Assembly: GCF_004344915.1 (NCBI RefSeq) | Contig: NZ_SKFG01000038.1 | Coordinates: 1 to 49,426 of the forward strand | Length of the DNA: 49,426 nt | Reading direction: 5' to 3' | From: Paenibacillus albiflavus | Lineage (GTDB): Bacteria > Bacillota > Bacilli > Paenibacillales > NBRC-103111 | Part shown: positions 44,225 to 49,426 of the stretch, one piece after another | How positions within the stretch are numbered: position 1 is the first letter of the stretch | How the letters are laid out: the number at the start of each line of letters is the position of its first letter | Made by a program: the position numbers and the translations under genes | Notes under the pieces: generated by a model | The model's database searches: none | Told to the model about the DNA's origin: nothing | What the model saw: only the letters and a program-made list of their open reading frames with translations

Positions 44225-44878
44225 ATGAAGGCTCGGAGAATAATGGCCCTAGTGCTTAGTATTTTCGTTGTTGGCGCGACTAGTGCTGTAGCAGGTACGC
44301 AATGGGGATCCTATGGCAATTATGCGAAAGTAAAAGTTGTCGTTAATGGCGAAGAGAAGACATCTAGAAATTGGGAGGTTCCGCCTATATTCATGGACGG
44401 CTCAACGATGCTGCCTGCTAAACTGGTGATTGATACCTTCGGTATGTTAATGCACTGGGATCAGGCTAAACAAACGCTTGAGCTTAGCAAGCCAGATGTA
44501 AGTGTAACCATGTGGAAAGAACTTACACAATCCAAAAGCGGTGAATATGTGTTTAAGTCGCCTTTTGGCAAGGTTACGAAAGGAGAATCTGCTGACTTTG
44601 CTGTGTTCGTCCAGGTGGAGAACATGAAAGCTGCTTGGTCTAATGTAGAAATTGCCTTGTATTCGCCAAGCGGTGACAAGGTGGATAATGCTTTTGTGAA
44701 TAGTGAGATACAAAAGGGTATGGAAGAAGCGTTCTGGCTGCCTGTTGATATGAAAAATGTTACTTTTTCCGAGAGTGGCAATTATACCGTTCGGGTATCT
44801 TTTAAGACACCAGATAGCGATAAATATACAGTAGTTGCACAGAAAAAAATCGTATCCAATTCAGTTGCACAAAAATAG
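44225..44878 (+). CDS. Secreted copper amine oxidase N-domain-like protein
   Basis: 217-residue exported protein from ATG 44225 (MKARRIMALVLSIFVVGATS) behind GCGGAGGGAATTGTGC; a longer frame to 44162 has no site. The signal peptide covers about residues 1-25. Residues about 35-90 resemble the copper amine oxidase N-terminal domain common in Paenibacillus surface proteins (KVVVNGEEKTSRNWEVPPIF, then TMLPAKLVIDTFGMLMHWDQ). The second half is a beta-sandwich-like region ending in an amphipathic tail. No catalytic oxidase domain is present. Role unknown; cell-surface or sensing functions are guesses. Confidence 0.75.
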   Translation: MKARRIMALVLSIFVVGATSAVAGTQWGSYGNYAKVKVVVNGEEKTSRNWEVPPIFMDGSTMLPAKLVIDTFGMLMHWDQAKQTLELSKPDVSVTMWKELTQSKSGEYVFKSPFGKVTKGESADFAVFVQVENMKAAWSNVEIALYSPSGDKVDNAFVNSEIQKGMEEAFWLPVDMKNVTFSESGNYTVRVSFKTPDSDKYTVVAQKKIVSNSVAQK

Positions 44879-44911
44879 AATAAATTTACCTAATTGTGAA
44901 CGAATTGTGGT

Positions 44912-44940
44912 TTGACCTGTTGATTTGAAAGTGATACGAT
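44912..44940 (+). promoter_or_regulatory. Promoter of the yrzB-like gene
   Basis: TTGACC (44912-44917), 17-nt spacer, TACGAT (44935-44940), 38 nt before the ATG. Confidence 0.6.
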
Positions 44941-44978
44941 ACAGCTAAACACTACATAATAATGAAAAGAGGTATATT

Positions 44979-45284
44979 ATGAGCGATCATAACCACGAAC
45001 ACGTACATGGTCCAGACTGCGACCACGAACATGATGAAGATATTTTTATTGTAACTGATGAAGAAGGCAAAGAGCATGAGATGGTCATGGTCTACACGCT
45101 AGAGAGCCAAGAGAAGACTTATGCAGTTCTTCTTGATCGCAATGATCCTGAGGCTGATGGCGTCATTTTCCGTATTGAAGAAGAAGGCGACGATGCTTTC
45201 CTTGTGAATATTGAAGATGAAGAAGAGTGGAATCGTGTAGTAGCTCTTTACGAACAAGCGGTTGCTGAGAGCGAAGAAGACTAA
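44979..45284 (+). CDS. DUF1292 protein (YrzB-like)
   Basis: 101-residue very acidic protein. The DUF1292 core is at about residues 20-95 (DIFIVTDEEGKEHEMVMVYT, then YAVLLDRNDPEADGVIFRIE, ending EEEWNRVVALYEQ). The N-terminus is a His/Asp/Cys-rich stretch (HNHEHVHGPDCDHEHDED) that could bind divalent metals; this extension is longer than in B. subtilis YrzB and common in Paenibacillus. Function unknown. It has its own promoter and terminator. Confidence 0.88.
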   Translation: MSDHNHEHVHGPDCDHEHDEDIFIVTDEEGKEHEMVMVYTLESQEKTYAVLLDRNDPEADGVIFRIEEEGDDAFLVNIEDEEEWNRVVALYEQAVAESEED

Positions 45285-45294
45285 TACAATTGTT

Positions 45295-45334
45295 AAACCC
45301 CCTGATCTTTCCAATAGGAAGGATAGGGGGTTTT
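45295..45334. terminator. Terminator between the yrzB-like and DUF1885-like genes
   Basis: Stem AAACCCCCT/AGGGGGTTT extended by ATCTTTCC/GGAAGGAT around an AATA loop; T-rich on the plus strand. Confidence 0.9.
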
Positions 45335-45338
45335 GTTT

Positions 45339-45758
45339 TTATTTACGAGGATTGAAGTACATGACACGCCCATTAAAAAGCTGGAGTTCTGCTTTCAGAT
45401 GCTTAGCCAGGTATTTGCACAGCTCGTTGCCTTTGTTCTTGTCACCATGCGTATGCCCCTCAGGTAAAACGACTTGAACATAATGGCGTTCATCTTCGCC
45501 TACCTGCTCTTTGTCGACTCCGAACACAATGGATTCATAATGGCGGTATTTACCTTTAAGATAGAACCATCTACCCTCGCCTTCAGGCTTCGTTTCAATC
45601 GTGTAAGGGAAGCAAACATCTTCGTATTGCCAGTCTAATTGCTTACCTGTTAAAGCTAGCTGATCACGGTAGTTTATCAGTTGGTCTTTCAATTCATCTA
45701 ATGTTAGTGAAGGGACTGTAGATCCTTGAACAAATCGGATAAAGGCGCTTTGACCCAT
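45339..45758 (-). CDS. DUF1885-like protein
   Basis: 139-residue soluble protein starting MGQSAFIRFVQGSTVPSLTL. It resembles the DUF1885 proteins of Bacillus and Paenibacillus by its start and the WFYLKGKYRHYESIVFGV and YVQVVLPEGHTHGDKNKGNE blocks; the assignment is from memory of the family and tentative. No signal peptide. Function unknown. It converges on the yrzB-like gene. Confidence 0.65.
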   Translation of the reverse strand: MGQSAFIRFVQGSTVPSLTLDELKDQLINYRDQLALTGKQLDWQYEDVCFPYTIETKPEGEGRWFYLKGKYRHYESIVFGVDKEQVGEDERHYVQVVLPEGHTHGDKNKGNELCKYLAKHLKAELQLFNGRVMYFNPRK

Positions 45759-45891
45759 TAGAAGTAGACACCTGCCTATGAAATGAATTTAGAATATGCT
45801 TCCAATAATACTTGTATGATAGCACTATTATGGATGCTTTGACAACGATTCCAACGCAAATAGCCTGAATATTTATCTAATTTGAAAAGTT

Positions 45892-47364
45892 TTAGTCAAT
45901 TGCTTGTGTTTCTACAATGACCTTAACGAATTCACAGGAACGATCCTCTGGACCTTTAACAGGCAGACCAACTTCAACATGGTCCACAATATAATCAATG
46001 TTGGATTGTGTAATAACTTCACCTGGCAATAGAATCGGAATTCCTGGCGGATATACATAGATGAACTCTGCTATAATTCGTCCTGCTGATTCTTTGAATG
46101 GAACAATCTCGGTTTCTCCATAGAAAGCATCGCGTGGCGTAAGAGATAGCTGAGGAATATCTGGAATTTCGATAATTAATTCTTTGGCATTATTAACTTG
46201 ATAATAGGCAGCTGCAAGCTCCTGTAATGCTTTGATTAAGGTTTCGATATTGTCTGCTGTGTCACCAGGCGTTACAAGACAAAGGATATTGTACATATCG
46301 CTCATCTCAACCTCGATATTGTAGTGATCGCGCAACCAGTTCTCCGCATCATAGCCTGTAATTCCAAGATGTCGGATATGAACAGTTACTTTGGATGGAT
46401 CATAGGCATACGTAGCCTCGGTACCGAGAATTTCTTTTCCGAAGCAGTAGAGTCCAGGAATTTTATTAATCTCTGTACGCGCATGCTCGGCAAGCTTAAG
46501 CGCAGCTTCGGCCATCTCTGCTCCCTTGATTGCAAGCTGTCTGCGAGACGTGTCCAGAGAGGCTAATAGGATATACGAGGTTGAAGTAGTTGTAAGCATA
46601 CTCATTATCGTCTGGATTCTTTTGGTATTAATGCGTGGCCCTTGTACATTTAAGACAGAGCTTTGCGTTAAAGATCCCCCTAGCTTATGGACGCTCGTAG
46701 CAGCCATATCGGCGCCAGCTTCCATAGCGGACATTGGCAATTGCTCGTGAAAATGGATAAGCACACCGTGGGCTTCATCCACTAGCACAGGAATATCGTA
46801 AGAATGAACAAGCTCTACGATTTCTTTAAGATTTGTACAAACCCCATAGTAAGTAGGGTTGATTACAAGTACAGCTTTCGCATCCGAATGACGCTTTAGC
46901 GCTTTACGTACTGCACTTATTGTGATGCCATGATCGATCCCCAGATTGCGATCACGTACGGGTGAGATGAATACAGGCTTGGCCCCTGCAAAAATGATAG
47001 CTGCCATAATCGATTTATGCACATTTCGTGGAACGATAATTTTATCGCCCTCAGAGCAAACCGACATAATCATCGTAATAATGGCTCCGCTTGTTCCTTG
47101 CACAGAGAAGAAGGTATGATCTGCACCGAATGCATGAGCTGCTAATGCTTGCGCTTCTTGAATAACGCCTGTTGGCTGATGCAGGTCATCAAGTGGTGCT
47201 ATATTAATCAAATCTATTGATAGAGCGTTATCTCCGATGAACGATCTAAATTCAGGATCCATCCCGACCCCTTTCTTGTGGCCTGGAATATGGAATTGCA
47301 ACGGATTACTCTCAGCATGCTGCTTGAGCGCTGTGAATAGGGGGGTACGGTTGTGGTCCATCAT
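45892..47364 (-). CDS. speA: Orn/Lys/Arg decarboxylase (SpeA-type arginine decarboxylase)
   Basis: PLP-dependent group III decarboxylase. At 490 residues it matches the short Bacillus SpeA that makes agmatine for polyamine synthesis, rather than the 700-residue inducible enzymes. FHIPGHKKGVGMDPEF is the N-terminal block, FFSVQGTSGAI binds cofactor, VLVDEAHGVLIHFH holds the cofactor Asp/His, and SVHKLGGS has the Schiff-base Lys227. Start ATG behind AAAGGAAG. Lysine as substrate cannot be excluded. The IS-like segment begins upstream of its promoter side. Confidence 0.9.
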   Translation of the reverse strand: MMDHNRTPLFTALKQHAESNPLQFHIPGHKKGVGMDPEFRSFIGDNALSIDLINIAPLDDLHQPTGVIQEAQALAAHAFGADHTFFSVQGTSGAIITMIMSVCSEGDKIIVPRNVHKSIMAAIIFAGAKPVFISPVRDRNLGIDHGITISAVRKALKRHSDAKAVLVINPTYYGVCTNLKEIVELVHSYDIPVLVDEAHGVLIHFHEQLPMSAMEAGADMAATSVHKLGGSLTQSSVLNVQGPRINTKRIQTIMSMLTTTSTSYILLASLDTSRRQLAIKGAEMAEAALKLAEHARTEINKIPGLYCFGKEILGTEATYAYDPSKVTVHIRHLGITGYDAENWLRDHYNIEVEMSDMYNILCLVTPGDTADNIETLIKALQELAAAYYQVNNAKELIIEIPDIPQLSLTPRDAFYGETEIVPFKESAGRIIAEFIYVYPPGIPILLPGEVITQSNIDYIVDHVEVGLPVKGPEDRSCEFVKVIVETQAID

Positions 47365-47593
47365 ATCAACTTCCTTTCGCTTAGCATATAAGTAATTTTA
47401 AAAAAACAAACAAATTGAGTATAGCAAAATAGTGCTATCTTTCAAATTGTTTTTTTACTAGTGGAAAAATTAAGAGAAGAAATGTCAACTTTTCTTAAAA
47501 GAATTGGCTATGTTAAAGTTATTGGTTGATTTTGAATAAAGCATAATCTTTTGTGCTATCCTTACTGTATAATTTACTAAAGGGGCAATTCAA

Positions 47594-48616
47594 ATGACTT
47601 TAACGAACATACTTGCTGATATTTCTTCTTTAAACGATAAGGATAAAAAATCTATTTTAAATTATCTAACTCACCATTTCTCGGTTTCGCCTTCCCAACA
47701 AGAACCTTTAATTGGTGAATTGAGAGAGAGAAAATTTTCACGTGGATTTCATTGTCGTCATTGTGGAAGTACCTCAGTAGTTCGTTATGGCAAACGAGAT
47801 GGTCGCCAACGTTATAAGTGTAAAGACTGTCATAAATTAAGCAATGATTTGACCAATTCCCCTATGTATCGTTCGAAAAAGACAGACAAATGGATTCCAT
47901 TTATTGAGTGTATGTTGAACGGTCTATCGCTTCGTGAAACAGCTTTTAAAATTGGTATCACTCACGTAACCGCTTTTTACTGGAGGCATAAAGTGTTGTC
48001 TGCTCTCGCAAAAGAAAGTGTCGGAATATTTGAAGGACTAGTAGAAGTAGATGAAACATACTTCTTAGAAAGCCATAAAGGACGAAGAATTATTCCGAAT
48101 CGCAAACCAAGAAAACGGGGCGGCTCTGCTACCAAAAGAGGTATTTCCAATGAACAAGTCTGTGTCTTAGTCGCTAGAGACCGAAACAAAACAACCCTTT
48201 CAAAGCGAGTGGGTTCAGGTAGAATTCTAATGGAACAAATTGATACCACCCTTACCTCACATTTTAAGAGTGATACGGTGCTTATTTCCGATGCTCACAA
48301 TTCTTACAAGTCTTATACGTCAAATAACGATGTGGAACACGTTATCATAAACGGAAGTAATAAAGAATATATAAAGAAAGGCATCTTTCACCTCAATAAT
48401 ATTAATAATTACCATTCCCGTTTAAAGAAATGGATAAGTCGTTTTAATGGTGTTTCTACGAAATATTTACAACTTTATTTAGTGTGGTTTCAATTCCTCG
48501 ACAATAGAAAAATGGAAAGCGATTTGAGCAAGAAAAAGCAAATGCTTATCTTGGCAAGTGTTTATGGAACTTGGGAAACGGCAGATAAGTTGCGACTGAG
48601 AAACTTTGCATTCTAA
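47594..48616 (+). CDS. IS1595-type transposase with zinc ribbon
   Basis: 340-residue transposase of the IS1595/ISXO2-like group. The N-terminal zinc ribbon has Cys54, Cys57, Cys76 and Cys79 (FHCRHCG, RYKCKDCHK). A helix-turn-helix-like part (LSLRETAFKIGITHVTAFYW) follows, then the catalytic domain with Asp153 (VDETYF) and Asp233 (LISDAHNSYKSY) and the FHLNNINNYHSRLKKW block. In that block Asn stands where many DDE enzymes have Glu, as is known for part of this family. The frame is intact. ATG after AAAGGGGC. AT-rich base use marks it as recent DNA. Confidence 0.9.
   Translation: MTLTNILADISSLNDKDKKSILNYLTHHFSVSPSQQEPLIGELRERKFSRGFHCRHCGSTSVVRYGKRDGRQRYKCKDCHKLSNDLTNSPMYRSKKTDKWIPFIECMLNGLSLRETAFKIGITHVTAFYWRHKVLSALAKESVGIFEGLVEVDETYFLESHKGRRIIPNRKPRKRGGSATKRGISNEQVCVLVARDRNKTTLSKRVGSGRILMEQIDTTLTSHFKSDTVLISDAHNSYKSYTSNNDVEHVIINGSNKEYIKKGIFHLNNINNYHSRLKKWISRFNGVSTKYLQLYLVWFQFLDNRKMESDLSKKKQMLILASVYGTWETADKLRLRNFAF
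47594..48616 (+). mobile_element. IS1595-family insertion sequence (minimal span)
   Basis: The transposase is full length, so an IS copy is present between speA and a GNAT gene. By eye I could not find matching terminal inverted repeats or a target duplication in 47365-47593 and 48617-48891, so only the minimal span is given. One end may be lost or lie further away. Confidence 0.6.
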
Positions 48617-48891
48617 GAGCCAAGATTATTCGTTTTTTATAAGAAATTAATAATGCAATCCCTTAGTACAATAAGGAGTCCTGTCAAATATATACGGATT
48701 TAAAAAATACTGGGGCAATGGCATTTTATAATGTTACCAAACGACGCTTTGGGGACATTTTAATTAATAGAAAAAGGACAATACCTTACTCTGTTCAAAT
48801 GCTATAATAATAAAGTGGTGCAATGCGCCTATAAAGATTTATTTGTTAATTCCACTTTTTAGAATAACTATATTTGGAAGGTGATATTTCT
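48617..48891 (+). other. AT-rich spacer downstream of the transposase
   Basis: No ORF with a ribosome site. A small stem CCTTA/TAAGG lies near 48660-48677, and TATAAT near 48802 is a possible -10 for the GNAT gene. Nothing else is recognised. Confidence 0.4.
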
Positions 48892-49338
48892 ATGGTAGAG
48901 TTAAGAAAAATTAATAAGGACAATTATGTAGAATGTTTAAACTTGCATACAACTGAAAGCAATGTGGACTTTGTAGACCCTGTAGCGTGGTCTTTGGCTG
49001 AAGCCTGGGTGTCGTATGATGATTCACGCCCCTTTGCAATTTATGCCGATAATGTGATGGTAGGCTATGTTTCAATGTATATTGGCGATAATAACCCCCA
49101 AATCATAAATTTTATGATAGATAACCGTTTTCAAAAAAGAGGCTATGGAACAGCAGCAGCTAGGCTTTGTATTGAATATTTGCAGAAAGAATACAATGCA
49201 AGTAGAATTTCCGTACCAGTTCATCTAGAACATATATCCGCACAAAAATTTTGGAGTAACATAGGATTTGAAATATCAGACACCATAGAGAATGATTATC
49301 TTTTCATGCGGTTGTACATACCTGAAAAATGTGTCTGA
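48892..49338 (+). CDS. GNAT acetyltransferase (spermidine-acetyltransferase-like)
   Basis: 148-residue GNAT protein from ATG 48892 (MVELRKINKDNYVECLNLHT) behind GGAAGGTGATA; a TTG at 48874 would add six residues. SLAEAWVSYDDSRPFAIYAD, FMIDNRFQKRGYGTAAARLC (acetyl-CoA loop QKRGYG) and SAQKFWSNIGFEI are typical. The SLAEAW block recalls BltD/SpeG-like polyamine acetyltransferases, but the substrate is not proven. Base use is AT-rich, unlike the GNAT at 43.7 kb, and it lies next to a transposase, so transfer is likely. Confidence 0.85.
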   Translation: MVELRKINKDNYVECLNLHTTESNVDFVDPVAWSLAEAWVSYDDSRPFAIYADNVMVGYVSMYIGDNNPQIINFMIDNRFQKRGYGTAAARLCIEYLQKEYNASRISVPVHLEHISAQKFWSNIGFEISDTIENDYLFMRLYIPEKCV

Positions 49339-49426
49339 GTATATAAAAATGGAGCTTATTTCTATAAAAGGGCGCGATTGTTTCATAAGCGTTCTTGTTT
49401 TACTAACGGGGTGCTTTAGTGAAATA

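Overview
The window reads as a chromosomal segment of an endospore-forming Bacillota of the Paenibacillus type. Evidence: a division and cell-wall cluster running into spoIIGA-sigE-sigG and the ylm genes, many TTG and GTG starts behind strong Shine-Dalgarno sites, a T-box leader before ileS, a PyrR-type pyr leader, and proteins typical of that group (YteA, YrzB-like, copper amine oxidase N-domain, SLH-like). No rRNA, CRISPR array, prophage or replication origin was seen.

Layout. 1-6.9 kb: end of murG, then murB, murA, divIB, ftsA, ftsZ (peptidoglycan precursors and Z-ring). 6.9-10.8 kb: a minus-strand ABC-2 exporter operon (ATPase, two permeases) with its own ArsR-type regulator, lying between ftsZ and the sporulation genes. 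10.9-14.1 kb: spoIIGA, sigE, sigG, ylmC. 14.1-21.1 kb: pgeF, ylmE, sepF, ylmG, ylmH, divIVA, T-box, ileS. 21.2-23.6 kb: yteA (minus), lspA, an rluD-type pseudouridine synthase. 23.6-32.6 kb: the pyr operon (pyrR, pyrB, pyrC, carA, carB, pyrF, pyrE) behind a promoter and PyrR attenuator; pyrP, pyrK and pyrD are absent. 32.7-36.6 kb: secreted SLH-like protein, M20 dipeptidase with a small membrane protein, a 2H phosphoesterase-like protein, a 54-residue ORF. 36.6-36.9 kb: three tRNA genes. 37-40.5 kb: secreted protein, NhaC antiporter, two small proteins. 40.6-42.1 kb: a TetR operon with two tiny membrane proteins and a Cys-rich KTR protein, likely acquired. 42.3-47.4 kb: DUF6199-like protein, tRNA-Val, sodC, GNAT, secreted Cu-amine-oxidase-N-like protein, YrzB-like, DUF1885-like, speA. 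47.5 kb to the end: an IS1595-type transposase and a second GNAT in AT-rich DNA.

How it fits together. The left half links wall precursor synthesis, Z-ring assembly (FtsA, FtsZ, SepF), pole marking (DivIVA) and the sporulation sigma cascade. Regulatory DNA is unusually readable: a SigH-like site before ftsA, a long-spacer promoter with a 0A-like box before spoIIGA, and a hairpin over the sigG ribosome site whose 5' arm coincides with a SigF-like promoter.

The most unusual signal is a 90-nt element made of two consecutive hairpins. It occurs upstream of divIVA and, inverted, downstream of ileS, with changes that largely preserve pairing. A shorter relative with a different but still paired outer stem overlaps the ftsA stop codon. 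I recognise no named family for it. Next are the exporter/ArsR control region (a 15-bp perfect inverted repeat plus phased TTCAAT boxes), the 2H protein that has lost its second catalytic motif, and the KTR/TetR operon.
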